A stretch of DNA of 64,000 bases from DATBVX01 sp035263105 (GCA_035263105.1 DATFRO010000042.1:19483-83482); one strand, 5' to 3'. Counted from the stretch's first letter, positions 44,699-56,600 are shown. A program made the numbers and translations. The notes: a model not told the origin generated them from the letters alone.

Positions 44699-45144
44699 CC
44701 GCGGCGGAGGAGCCGGCGCCCAACGCCGCTTCTGCCGGACTGTTTCGCCGTTTCGCCGCCCTCTTCTACGACCTGCTGCTGATCGTCGCCGTGTTGATGA
44801 CGGTGACGTGGCTCCTGCTGCCGCTCACGCGCGGCGAGGCGATCACGCGCGAATCCGTCGGGGCGTTCGAATATCTCTATCGCGCCTTGCTGCTCGGACT
44901 GATCGTCGCCTACTACGGCGTGAGCTGGACCCGCTCCGGTGAAACGGTGGGCATGCTCGCCTGGAAGATCCGCGTCGTGCGCGGTGACGGGAGCGTGCTT
45001 CGCTGGCGCGACGTGCTGCTCAGGCTCGCCGCCGCTGCGCTTTCGTGGCTTCCCGCCGGGCTCGGCTACTTCTGGATGCTGATCGATCGCGAGCGGCTCA
45101 CGTGGCATGACCGGCTCAGTCGCACGAGAGTCATGCGAGTGTAA
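44695..45144 (+). CDS. RDD-family small membrane protein
   Basis: 149 residues. GLFRRFAALFYDLLLIVAVL is the RDD signature region (R..A...D), followed by two further hydrophobic segments (EYLYRALLLGLIVAYYGVSW; LRLAAAALSWLPAGLGYFWM) and the conserved MLAWKIRVVRGDGSVLRWRD and LTWHDRLSRTRVM. RDD proteins include Na+(Li+)/H+ antiporters and many of unknown role. Coupled to the DUF4340 gene (ATGA), so probably the last gene of this operon. Confidence 0.9.
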   Translation: MTAAEEPAPNAASAGLFRRFAALFYDLLLIVAVLMTVTWLLLPLTRGEAITRESVGAFEYLYRALLLGLIVAYYGVSWTRSGETVGMLAWKIRVVRGDGSVLRWRDVLLRLAAAALSWLPAGLGYFWMLIDRERLTWHDRLSRTRVMRV

Positions 45145-45151
45145 GAGCAGT

Positions 45152-45323
45152 CCGGTTGTGTCGTCGGCTGGGTGTGCCAGGATGACCTCGGCGTCCCGAC
45201 ACGAATGAAACGCCGTGGCACCGACATCCGAGCGATCGCGCTGTCCCTCGTCTTGCCCTCAATGCAATCAAATCCGAACGGGACACCGAGGTCATCCGGC
45301 ACACCCAACCGACGCCCCAACCG
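45152..45323. repeat. Long imperfect inverted repeat A (about 46-base arms, 80-base loop)
   Basis: Left arm 45152-45198 and right arm 45279-45323 share, in opposite orientation, a core GGGTGTGCC(A)GGATGACCTCGG and TCCCG with a few substitutions and one single-base gap; about 40 of 46 positions pair. The match fades into the loop, as expected for two old inverted copies of one unit. Confidence 0.75.
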
Positions 45324-45362
45324 TCCTGCCTTAGCCAGTGACTTGAACGCGCACCGCGCTGG

Positions 45363-45436
45363 CTAGTTGAAGTTACTAGCTTCTTGCTCTCGCGCTAGCT
45401 AGCCTCTTTGCTTCCGCGCTAGCTCGCTAGCTTCTT
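45363..45436. repeat. CTAG cluster in a degenerate ~24-27 bp tandem repeat
   Basis: Six CTAG tetramers in 68 bases (45363, 45376, 45395, 45399, 45419, 45427). On the minus strand the units read roughly AAGAAGCTAGCGAGCTAGCG then CGGAAGC, AAAGAGGCTAGCTAGCGCG then AGAGC, and a partial AAGAAGCTAGT. CTAG is normally a scarce tetramer in bacteria. Confidence 0.6.
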
Positions 45437-45509
45437 ACCTGGCGGGTGATTGCTGGCTCTTCAGGCGTCCGCCGCACAACTCTCTTCAGTAGTGAATGCC
45501 GGAGCGGAT

Positions 45510-45627
45510 GGACATTGGGTGACACCTGCTCGACGGCGCCGTACCAGTGTTTGCGGGTGCGACGCTTCAAGTCCTGCGGTAGTGAGCGTGACCCCGGCGC
45601 CGGCGACAGGTTTGTCACCCGATGGCC
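45510..45627. repeat. Long imperfect inverted repeat B (about 31-base arms, 55-base loop)
   Basis: Left arm 45510-45540 and right arm 45596-45627 pair through GG(A/C)CAT(T/C)GGGTGACA, CCTG, TCG and GGCGCC with small gaps. It ends about 30 bases before the ppsA stop codon, on the 3' side of ppsA. Sequence is unrelated to repeat A as far as I can see. Confidence 0.7.
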
Positions 45628-45657
45628 ACGCCGGGACGGCTCCACGCCGCGACGGCT

Positions 45658-48021
<2,364 letters not shown>

Positions 48022-48129
48022 GCGTGCTCCTCAGGCTTGCGGCTGCCGCGTCGCAGGTGCGATGCACTTGTCTCGGGTGGCGGGAGAGTGGAACACTGCG
48101 CAGCGGGATGCCCGGATGATTGAGGCGCC

Positions 48130-48954
48130 GTGAACCGCAGAACCGTATTTTTCGTCTCGGACCAGACTGGCGTGACCGCTGAGACCATGGGGCACAGTCT
48201 GTTGACGCAATTCGACCGCCTGCAATTTCGGTCGGTGACTTTGCCATTCATCTCGACGCTTGACAAGGCGCAGGAAGCGGCACGGAAGATCAACCTGGTC
48301 GCCGAGCAGGAGGGCGTGCGGCCGATCGTGTTCAGTACGCTGGTGCAGGACGAGTTGCGCGCCATCGTGAAGGAGGCCAATGGTCTGTTCCTGGATTTCT
48401 TCGATGCATTTCTCGGGCCGCTGGAGAGCGAGCTCGCGGTGCGCTCCTCGCACACCAGCGGTCGCGCGCACAGCATGGCTGACCTGAACGCCTATACCAT
48501 GCGCATCAACGCCACCAACTACGCGCTGGCCAACGACGACGGCGCCGGTGCACGCGACTACGATCACGCCGATCTGATCCTGGTCGGCGTATCGCGCTCT
48601 GGCAAGACGCCAACCTGCCTGTACATGGCCCTGCAGTATGGGATTTTCGCCGCGAATTTTCCGCTCACCGAAGAGGAGCTCGAAGGGCGGACCGTGCCGG
48701 CGGCATTGCGTGTGCAGCAGCGCAAGCTCTTCGGTCTCACCATCAAGCCCGAGCGGCTGCAACAGATCCGCAACGAACGCCGCCCCGACAGCCGCTACGC
48801 TTCCGCGCCGCAGGTGCAATACGAGGTGCGCGCGGCTGAAGCCCTGTTCGAGCGACAAGGCATTCCCTACCTCGATACCACCGAATGTTCCATCGAGGAA
48901 ATCTCCAGCCGCATTCTCGATCGCACCGGCGTCGAGCGGCGCGTGCGACCGTGA
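48130..48954 (+). CDS. ppsR: PEP synthase regulatory protein (bifunctional kinase/pyrophosphorylase)
   Basis: 274-residue DUF299 protein that inactivates PpsA by ADP-dependent phosphorylation of the threonine beside the catalytic histidine and reactivates it with phosphate. RTVFFVSDQTGVTAETMGHS, the P-loop GVSRSGKTPTCLYMALQYG and YLDTTECSIEEISSRIL are diagnostic. Starts at GTG. The 108-base gap to ppsA must hold both promoters; I see no strong boxes there. Confidence 0.97.
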   Translation: MNRRTVFFVSDQTGVTAETMGHSLLTQFDRLQFRSVTLPFISTLDKAQEAARKINLVAEQEGVRPIVFSTLVQDELRAIVKEANGLFLDFFDAFLGPLESELAVRSSHTSGRAHSMADLNAYTMRINATNYALANDDGAGARDYDHADLILVGVSRSGKTPTCLYMALQYGIFAANFPLTEEELEGRTVPAALRVQQRKLFGLTIKPERLQQIRNERRPDSRYASAPQVQYEVRAAEALFERQGIPYLDTTECSIEEISSRILDRTGVERRVRP

Positions 48955-49019
48955 ATTTTTCGCGCATGGAAGCGTGAAACACATCGCACAAGCCCGCCAA
49001 GGCGGCGCAACGGCTGTGC

Positions 49020-49025
49020 TATATT
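49020..49025 (+). promoter_or_regulatory. Possible -10 box next to the DUF1249 start
   Basis: TATATT ends 6 bases before the ATG at 49032, and no Shine-Dalgarno is visible. If used, the mRNA would start at or within a base of the start codon. No good -35 is seen. Confidence 0.35.
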
Positions 49026-49031
49026 CGATGC

Positions 49032-49511
49032 ATGGACGGCGATCAGCTGTGCGCAGTTTCCTGGCGCTCGCGGCCGGGGACCTTCGTGAGCCTGATGACG
49101 CTCTACGAGAGCAACTACATCAGGCTCGGCTGGATCCTGTCCGCTCCCGAAGCCGTCGACGGACACCTGATTTCCACTGCGCCGGGTGATGTCGACCTGC
49201 ACCTGCAGGTACTCGAGCGCTGCCGTTTCACGACCACGCTGCAACTCAGCTATCTGCTCGAAGGCAGCCGCGGGCCGTTGCTGACGCCCGACATGCGCGT
49301 GCGCGTGTATCACGACGCGCGCCTCGCGGAGGCGTCCAGCTGTTCCGGCTGGCGCCGAGCCTGCGTCATCCGTGAACAACTCGGCGAGCAGGTACGCGAG
49401 ATCGGTGCGTTGCGGCGGGAACTGGGCGAACGCTGGGCGCGCAACATGCTTCTCAACAAGTGGCTGGAGTATTGCGCCGAGCGGGGCCATCGCTTTCACA
49501 GCGGCACGTAG
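49032..49511 (+). CDS. DUF1249 (YqiB-like) protein
   Basis: 159 residues. The family core is clear: MTLYESNYIRLGWIL, DLHLQVLERCRFTTTLQLSY and MRVRVYHDARLAEASSC, then KWLEYCAERGHRF at the end. In E. coli the homologue yqiB lies between nudF and cpdA; here it stands after ppsR. The start could also be the GTG at 49086. Function unknown. Confidence 0.88.
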   Translation: MDGDQLCAVSWRSRPGTFVSLMTLYESNYIRLGWILSAPEAVDGHLISTAPGDVDLHLQVLERCRFTTTLQLSYLLEGSRGPLLTPDMRVRVYHDARLAEASSCSGWRRACVIREQLGEQVREIGALRRELGERWARNMLLNKWLEYCAERGHRFHSGT

Positions 49512-49520
49512 ACCGCACCG

Positions 49521-50564
49521 GTGGCGATCTTCGACAAGTTCAAGCTGCCGTTCGCGCCGAAGGCGACGCTTTCCGACGACGAACGCCTGGTGCAGCTCTT
49601 CAAGAATCGCGCCGATCTCAAGAAGCAATACGCCGACCTGCAGGACGAGATCTATGATCTCAAGCAGCGCCTCAAGCAGCAGGAAACCGCCACCGGCAAG
49701 GCGCAGGAGCAGATGGATTCGCTCGAGACGCTGCTCGGCAATCCACAATCCGGTTTCAACACGCTCGTCTATTACCAGCTGCGCGGCCTGTGGCGAGCCT
49801 GCAACCTGCAACTGGAGCAGTTCGCGGGCGAGCTCGAGCGCCAGCAGGACGAACGCGAGCGCCAGCGCCTGACCTTCGAGTTCAACCAGGCGCAGCGTGC
49901 ACGGCTCGAGAAGATCGATGCGCAGCTCGCCGCCGCGACCGACGTGGCCGCGGAGCGGCAACGCATTCTCGATGAGCTGGCACAACGATTGCAGAAGTTG
50001 CGCGGCTTCTGGAATTATTTTCGCCGACGCAAGCTCGCGACGCAGATCTCGGGTGAGCGCGTGCACGTCGATGCCGCAATCCACGATGCGGCGAAACTGC
50101 GTGAGGAGCACGTCGCCATCGAGCAGGAGCAGTGTCCCGCCTTCGCGGGCCTCTCGGTCGACGGCCGGCGGGCCATCAACCTCGCGATCATCAGCTACTC
50201 ACTGGTCCTGGGCGCGCGCCTCAGCACGGAGGGTCTCGCGACGCGGGTGCGCGAATCGATGACCCAGCGCGTGCATGAAGCCCAGTTCGGCAGCCGGGAA
50301 AACTGCGAGGCCATGATGATCGCGATCGCGCAGGCACTCGGCGCCGTGAAATCTCGCGCCGGCTTCGCCTCGCAGATCAAGACCTGCGTCGAACAGCTCA
50401 AGGAGGCGGCGCAATACCGCGCGGAAGCGGACACCGTGCCGCTGGCCGACAGCCTGGCGGGCATCGCCCCGACTTCGACCGATGGCCGGGCGATGCTGAC
50501 GCTGTCTGCGCCGCAGATCCTGGCGGACGACTACTGGAGCATCTACAGAGTGCTGCTGCGCTGA
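49521..50564 (+). CDS. Coiled-coil protein of unknown function
   Basis: 347 residues, soluble, not recognised. After MAIFDKFKLPFAPKATLSDD the first 175 residues are largely coiled coil (LKKQYADLQDEIYDLKQRLK, QRARLEKIDAQLAAATDVAA), including a YYQLRGLWRACNLQLEQF helix. The second half (about 190-347) looks globular and helical (DGRRAINLAIISYSLVLGAR, CEAMMIAIAQALGAVKSRAG) and ends LADDYWSIYRVLLR. Starts at GTG without a Shine-Dalgarno, 9 bases after DUF1249, so the two are probably one operon. Its last 22 bases overlap the 3' end of the RND permease gene on the other strand. Confidence 0.8.
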   Translation: MAIFDKFKLPFAPKATLSDDERLVQLFKNRADLKKQYADLQDEIYDLKQRLKQQETATGKAQEQMDSLETLLGNPQSGFNTLVYYQLRGLWRACNLQLEQFAGELERQQDERERQRLTFEFNQAQRARLEKIDAQLAAATDVAAERQRILDELAQRLQKLRGFWNYFRRRKLATQISGERVHVDAAIHDAAKLREEHVAIEQEQCPAFAGLSVDGRRAINLAIISYSLVLGARLSTEGLATRVRESMTQRVHEAQFGSRENCEAMMIAIAQALGAVKSRAGFASQIKTCVEQLKEAAQYRAEADTVPLADSLAGIAPTSTDGRAMLTLSAPQILADDYWSIYRVLLR

Positions 50565-53500
50565 GCGGCCGGAGCCAGGCGTGACGCACCGCGGGCGCGT
50601 GCCGCAGCCACAACGCGGCGGCGCCATTGATTGAGATCGTCGAACCACTCGTAGAAAGCCGGTACGACGAACAATGACAGGACTCCCGAGAATGCCAACC
50701 CGCCAATGATGGCGCGCGCCATCGGGAAGTAGGCGGGACCGCCGCCGCCCACGCCACCACCGCCGACCTGCGCATCGCCAATGGCGAGCGGCAACATCGC
50801 GAGCAGCGTGGTGAGCGTCGTCATCAGGATCGGCCGCAGCCGATCTCGCCCGGCCTGGATGATCGCGGCGTTACGCGCGAGACCCGCGGCGCGCAGGTTG
50901 TTGATGTGCGCGACCAATACGATGCCGATGTTCACCACGACACCCACCAGGATCATGATGCCGACCATCGCCATGAAAGTGAACGTCGTGCCGGTGATGA
51001 AGAAGAACCAGAACACACCGACGATGGCAAAGATAATGGAGGTGATGATCGACAGCGGGTAGAGCGCGGACTCGAACAACGAAGCCATGACGAGGAAGAT
51101 CATCGCCACGCCGAGGCCGATGCTGATCAACATCACCTTCTGAGTCTCATCGTTCTGTTCGAACCCGCGCCCGAACTTCCACGTGTAACCGGGCGGCAGC
51201 GTGATCTGGTCCATCAGGCTGCTCACGCGCTTCTTGACTTCCTCCAGCGTCGCGCCGCTCTTGAGGTTGGCCGAAATGACGACGGCGGTCAGGCGATTCA
51301 CGCGCGTGACCTGGCGCGGCCCGCGCGTAACGCGGAATTCCGCAACCGAGCCGAGCGTGATGCGTCCGCCGTTCGGCAGGTAGAGCGGCAGGCGCATCAG
51401 GTCCTCGACGTTCTGCCGATCCGAGGCGCGGAACGTCAGGCGCATGTCGACTTCGCGCTCCGGCCCGCGGAACTCCTTGAGCTTGTCGCCGCGCATCGCG
51501 ACCGCGACCGAGCCTGCGACTTCCTCGGTGCTCAGCCCGAGTTCGGCGGCGCGCGCGCGGTCGACGATGATCTGCACTTCCTCCTCGCCGTTGCGTGCTT
51601 CGGAGCGAACGCTCTCCAGCCCCTCGACCGCGTTGAGCTGGCGCGCCAGCTCCTGGCTCAACTCCGTCAGGCGCTCGGTCGACTCGCCCGCGAGCTGCAT
51701 GCTGAAGCCGCCGCCCGAGTCCTGGTCGAACTGGAAGCTCGGCTTGCCAATGATGATCTCCGGCAGATCCTTGGTGATCTCGGCAATGATTTCCTTGGTC
51801 TCCTTGTGCGCTTCGCCCTTCGGCGTCAACGTCAGGAAAGTGCGCGCCTGGTCGGGCCGGAAGTACGAGTAGATGGTCTGGATCTCGAAGCGCTGGCGAT
51901 TCTTTTCCAGGTAGCCCTCGATCAGGGTGACGGCGGACTCGACGCGCGTCAGTGGGAAGGTGCCGTCGATGTGGTACTCCATGGCGAGGTCGCGTCCGGC
52001 ATCGGGCGGGAACATGTCGCTCTTCACCTGCGATGCCGGCAGCGCCACCGAGGCGAGCACCAGCACGATGCCGCCTGCGGTCATCCACTTGTGCTCGAGC
52101 GTCCAGCCGAGCGCACGCGCGTAGCGCTCGCGCAGGCGTCCCAGCAGCGTTCCCGAGCCAATCGGCGGCGGCACCGGGAAGCGCGCGGTCAACATCGGGA
52201 TCAGGGTCTGCGCGACGATGAGCGAGGCGATCATCGCGACCACGATCGGGATCGCTATGTGCCGGAGAAAAATGGTTGCTTCGGTGCGCTCGCCGAACAT
52301 CAGCGGCAGGAACACGGCGACGGAGCTCGCGGTGCCCGCGGTGACCGCGATCCCGACGTCGCGCACGCCCGCGAGCGTCGCGGCGATCGGCTTCTCGGGT
52401 GCGATCTGGCGATGGCGGAAGATGCTCTCGGTGATGACGACGGCGTTGTCGACCAGCATGCCGATCGCGAGCAGCATGCCCATCATCGACAGGATGTTGA
52501 TCGAGAGGCCGAGGAAGTACATCGCGGCGAGCGTGATCACCAGCGAGAACGGCACCGCCAGGGTCACGATCAGTGTCGTCGGCCAATCGCGCAGGAAGGC
52601 GAACAGCACCAGGAAGGCGAGCGTCGCGCCGATCAGTCCCGCGGTGCGCAGCTCCTTGAGCGAAGCCACGATGGCGCCCGCCTGATCGCCGATGATCAGC
52701 AGCTCGATCCCCTGCATCTGCGGCAGCTCGCGCGCGGAGTCGACCACCTTCAGCACCCGCTGCACGACGTCGACCACGTTCGCCTGGGTCGTCTTGTAGA
52801 CCTCCAGACCGACCGCGGGGCGGTGGTTGAGGTGGCGTCCCATCTCGCGCTCCGGGCTCAGGAGCTCGACGCTCGCAATATCGGCGAGGCGCACGTTCCC
52901 CTGCAGGACCAGGTTGCGGATGTCATCGAGCGTACGGAATTCGCCGATCGGCCGCACGTTGAAGCGCTGTCCGCGCTCGGTGATCTCGCCTGCGCTCACG
53001 GAGAAGTTGCTGCGCTCGAGGAGCTTGCGCAGCTCCCGGATGTCGACGCCATGCGCGGCGACGCGCCCGGCATCGACCAGGATGCGCACCTCGCGTGGCT
53101 CGACGCCTGCCAATTCGACGCGCGCGACTCCACTCAGGCGCTCTACGGGGCGCTTGAGGTAGCGCTCCAGCGTGTCGTAGGCGTCCACGAGGTCCTGGTT
53201 GGCGGCGATGCGGATCTGCAGGATCGGCTGGTCGCCCAGCGAACCGGCGAAGATGAGCATGCGATCCGCGCCCGCGGGGAGCTGATTGCGGATCGCGTCG
53301 AGCTTGGTGCGGACCTGGAAACCAACCGCATCGAAGTCGGTACCCCAGTCGAACGCGATCTCGATCTGCGCCTCGTTCTCGCTCGAAGTGGAGCGGATCT
53401 CGTGGATGCCGCTGAGCGTCGCCAGGGCTTCCTCGACCGGGCGCGTGATCTGCTCTTCGATCTCCTGCGGGGTTGAGCCGGCGTAGGGAATCGTGACCTG

Positions 53501-53635
53501 CATGCCCGGGAACTGGATGTCCGGAAACTGTTCGAGCGGCAGGAGCCGCGCCGCGATCACGCCGATCAGCGTGACCGCCAGGAACACCATCACGGTGGTG
53601 ACGGGCCGGCGCAGCGCGATGTCGGTGTGAATCAT
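50543..53635 (-). CDS. RND efflux permease, HAE1 type (second permease of the operon)
   Basis: 1030-residue proton-driven inner-membrane pump with the usual twelve transmembrane helices and two large periplasmic loops. MIHTDIALRRPVTTVMVFLA is the first helix; FPGMQVTIPYAGSTPQEIEE and RPVEEALATLSGIHEIRSTS are family blocks. TM4 reads GMLVDNAVVITESIF, keeping one of the two TM4 aspartates of AcrB (the second is Asn). The ATG overlaps the stop of the first permease (ATGA). The N-terminal frame extends upstream but only inside that gene. Confidence 0.95.
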   Translation of the reverse strand: MIHTDIALRRPVTTVMVFLAVTLIGVIAARLLPLEQFPDIQFPGMQVTIPYAGSTPQEIEEQITRPVEEALATLSGIHEIRSTSSENEAQIEIAFDWGTDFDAVGFQVRTKLDAIRNQLPAGADRMLIFAGSLGDQPILQIRIAANQDLVDAYDTLERYLKRPVERLSGVARVELAGVEPREVRILVDAGRVAAHGVDIRELRKLLERSNFSVSAGEITERGQRFNVRPIGEFRTLDDIRNLVLQGNVRLADIASVELLSPEREMGRHLNHRPAVGLEVYKTTQANVVDVVQRVLKVVDSARELPQMQGIELLIIGDQAGAIVASLKELRTAGLIGATLAFLVLFAFLRDWPTTLIVTLAVPFSLVITLAAMYFLGLSINILSMMGMLLAIGMLVDNAVVITESIFRHRQIAPEKPIAATLAGVRDVGIAVTAGTASSVAVFLPLMFGERTEATIFLRHIAIPIVVAMIASLIVAQTLIPMLTARFPVPPPIGSGTLLGRLRERYARALGWTLEHKWMTAGGIVLVLASVALPASQVKSDMFPPDAGRDLAMEYHIDGTFPLTRVESAVTLIEGYLEKNRQRFEIQTIYSYFRPDQARTFLTLTPKGEAHKETKEIIAEITKDLPEIIIGKPSFQFDQDSGGGFSMQLAGESTERLTELSQELARQLNAVEGLESVRSEARNGEEEVQIIVDRARAAELGLSTEEVAGSVAVAMRGDKLKEFRGPEREVDMRLTFRASDRQNVEDLMRLPLYLPNGGRITLGSVAEFRVTRGPRQVTRVNRLTAVVISANLKSGATLEEVKKRVSSLMDQITLPPGYTWKFGRGFEQNDETQKVMLISIGLGVAMIFLVMASLFESALYPLSIITSIIFAIVGVFWFFFITGTTFTFMAMVGIMILVGVVVNIGIVLVAHINNLRAAGLARNAAIIQAGRDRLRPILMTTLTTLLAMLPLAIGDAQVGGGGVGGGGPAYFPMARAIIGGLAFSGVLSLFVVPAFYEWFDDLNQWRRRVVAAARARGASRLAPAAQRSSTL

Positions 53636-56600
53636 GGACGGCCTGGCTCGACCGCCCCCGGCGCTTCGCTCACGGCTGCACGCTCGCGCACCATGAGCGA
53701 ATACACGACCGGGATGACGACGAGGGTGAGGAGCGTCGATACCGTCATGCCGCCAATGACCGTGATGGCCATCGGTGTGCGCACCTCCGAGCCGTCGCCG
53801 AAGCCGAGCGCCATCGGCACCAAGCCGAGGATCGTGCTCACGGTCGTGATCACGATCGGGCGCAGGCGCGCGCGCGCCGCGTAGAGGATCGCGCCGTGCT
53901 TGTCGAGACCGCGATGACGCGCGCGATTGACGGCATCGATGAGGACGATCGCGTTGTTCACCACGATCCCGGTCAGCATGATGATGCCGATCATGGCCAC
54001 GACGCTCACGGTCGTGGAGGTGAGGAACATCGCCCACACGACGCCGATCAGTCCCAGCGGAATCGTGAACAGGATGACGAAGGGCTGCACCAGCGACTCG
54101 AACTGCGAGGCCATGACGAGGTATACGAGCAGCACCGCGAGCACCAGGGTGAAGGTGAGCGAGCGCAGGCTGTCCTGCATCTCCTCGCTCTGGCCGGCGA
54201 GATAGCTGCTGACGCCCGGCGGCAGCTCGATCCGGTTGAGCATGCTCTGCAGGTCCTTGACCGCAGTGCCGAGATCGCTGCCGGTGTAGCTCGCGGAAAC
54301 GACTGCGACACGTTCCTGGCCGATGCGGCGGATCTCCGCCGGGCCTACCGAGAGCGTGACGCTGGCGACCGCGCTCAGCGGCACCGGACGCTCGCTCCCC
54401 GGATTGACGATGAGGTTGCGGATCTCTTCGATCGACGCGGCGCGCGCGTGCACGCTGCGCACCAGGACATCGATCTGCTTGTCGCGCAGCCGGTAACGCG
54501 TCGCGACTTCGCCGCGTACGCTGGTGACGATGCGATCGGCGATGTCGCGCACCTTGAGTCCCAAGCGCGTCGCGCGGTCCTGGTCGAATACGATCTGGAT
54601 CTCGGGGTTCTCCGCCTCGACGGTGGAACGAATGTCGGTGTAGTTGCCCGCTGCCTCCATGCGAGAGCGCACTTGCTCGGCGACCGAGCGCAGGCGATCG
54701 AGGTCATAGCCGCTCACGACGACCTCGAGCGGCGTGCTGAACGTGAAGAGCGACGGGCGACTGAACTGGTATTGGAGTCCCGCGACCTTTTCGAGCTGTG
54801 GCCGCAGCGCATTCACCGATGCGGCTTCCTCGGCCTTTCCCGAACCGGGGCGCAGCGTGATGCTCAGCTTGCCGGTGTTCTCGCCCGCATCCACCGGGTT
54901 GGCGTCGAGCCGGTTGCCGGTTCCAGCGACGGAATACGACAGTGCGACGCCACCGATCTGGATCGCCGAGCGCTGCGCCGACTCGACCACACGGTCCGTC
55001 TGGTCGAGCGGCGTACCGGGTGGCAGGCGCAAGTCGACGTTGTATTCGCCCTGGGAAAGCTGGGGAATCAGCTCCGTGCCAAGACGCGGCACCAGCGCGG
55101 ACGTCACCAACGCTAATACCAGGGACGCGGCAATGACCCGGCCGCGATGACCCAAGGACCATTCGAGCAGCGGCACGTACGCCTGCTCGAGGCGCCGGTA
55201 ACTGGTCTGCGTGAACCAGACGAAGGGACTGAAGATCAGGCGGAAGAACCTCGAGATCGCCCCGGCGACGCGACCGATGAGCGCGCCGACCCAGGCGACA
55301 CCGCGGGCGAAACGTCCCAGCGGCTGTGACGCCGCGGCGCTGCTCGCTTCCGCAGTCCCACGACCCGCAACGAGCATCGGGACTACGGTGAGGCCGACCA
55401 GGAGCGAGAGGATGTGGCCGTAGGTGACGGTGAGTGCCTGGTCGCGAAACAGCTGACCGGCGATGCCGCTGATGAACACCATCGGGAAGAACACCGCGAT
55501 CGAGGTCAGTGCCGAGGCAGTCACTGCCATCGCCACCTCGCTCGTCCCGCTGCGCGCCGCTTCGAACGGCCCGAGGCCCGCTTCACGCTTCTTGCTGATG
55601 CTCTCGAGAATGACGACCGAGGTGTCGACCAGCGTGCCGACCGAGAGCGCGATGCCACCGAGCGACATGATGTTGAGCGTGACGCCCGACAGGTACATGA
55701 GCATGAAGGTGCCGATGACCGACACCGGTATCACGATGCCAGCGACGTAGGTCGCGCGTGCATCGCGCAGGAAGAAGTACAGCACCAGGATGGAGAGCAG
55801 GCCGCCGATGAGCGCCGCATCGCGCACTTCGCCGATGGCCGAGGAAATGAACTTCGACTGGTCGTAGACCGGCGTCAGCTCGGTCTGCGCGGGCAACGTC
55901 TTGCGCAACACCTCGAGGCGCTCGGTGAGCGCGTTCGCGAGTTGCACGGTGTTGGCGTCGCCTTCCTTGTAGACCGCGAGCTCGACCGACTCGCGGCCGT
56001 TCACGCGGGTGACAGCCTCGCGCTCCTTGTAGCCGTGCGAGACCGATGCGACGTCGCGCAGGTACACCGGCTGCCCGCCGACCGATGCGATGATGGCGTC
56101 GGCCATCTCCTCGATGCTCTGGAATTCGTTGAGCGTGCGGACCAGGAAGCGCTGCGTGCCCTGTTCCAGGCGGCCGCCGGAGAGATTGACGTTCTCGGCG
56201 CGCAGGCGGCTCGCGACCGTCTCGATGGAAAGGCCCAGTTGCGCCAGTTTCTGCTGGTCCACGAAGACCTGGATCTCGTCCTCCAGGCCGCCGCTCACCT
56301 TCACCGCCGCGGAACCCGGCACCGCTTCCATGTCGGGCTTGAGGCGGTCTTCCGCGAAGCGGCGCAGGAACTTGAGCCGGTCCTCGCCGGCGGTTGTCGC
56401 CACGCCAGCCGTGTCGCTCTTCTCGAGCAGCGCGAAGCGCATCACTGGTTCGGTGGAAGGATCGAAGCGCAGCAGCAACGGCCGCTTGGCTTCCAGTGGC
56501 AGTTGCAGCAGGTCGAGCTTTTCGCGTACCTCGATGCCGGCCAGATCCATGTCGGTGCCCCAGACAAATTCCAGGGTCACATCCGACTGCCCGGAGCGCG

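Larger units (their letters stand above)
45145..45657. other. 513-bp gene-free region with two large palindromes and a CTAG-rich block
   Basis: Between the convergent RDD and ppsA genes. It holds, in order, a long imperfect inverted repeat (45152-45323), a CTAG-rich degenerate tandem repeat (45363-45436), and a second long inverted repeat (45510-45627). Short open frames cross it on both strands but none has a ribosome binding site or family resemblance. There is no U-tract after either palindrome, so they are not ordinary intrinsic terminators. Confidence 0.7.

Noticed and set aside
45363..45436. CTAG repeat block as a CRISPR array
   Set aside because: Units abut with no unique spacers, are degenerate, and no cas gene is in the window.
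45172..45645. Short open frames in the 45145-45657 gap as possible small genes
   Set aside because: None has a ribosome binding site, each crosses a palindrome arm, and the two strands give similar peptides only because the arms are inverted copies.
50906..53476. 856-codon plus-strand open frame within the second RND permease
   Set aside because: Antisense shadow; composition (D, R, E, H, Q repeats) is that of reversed hydrophobic codons.
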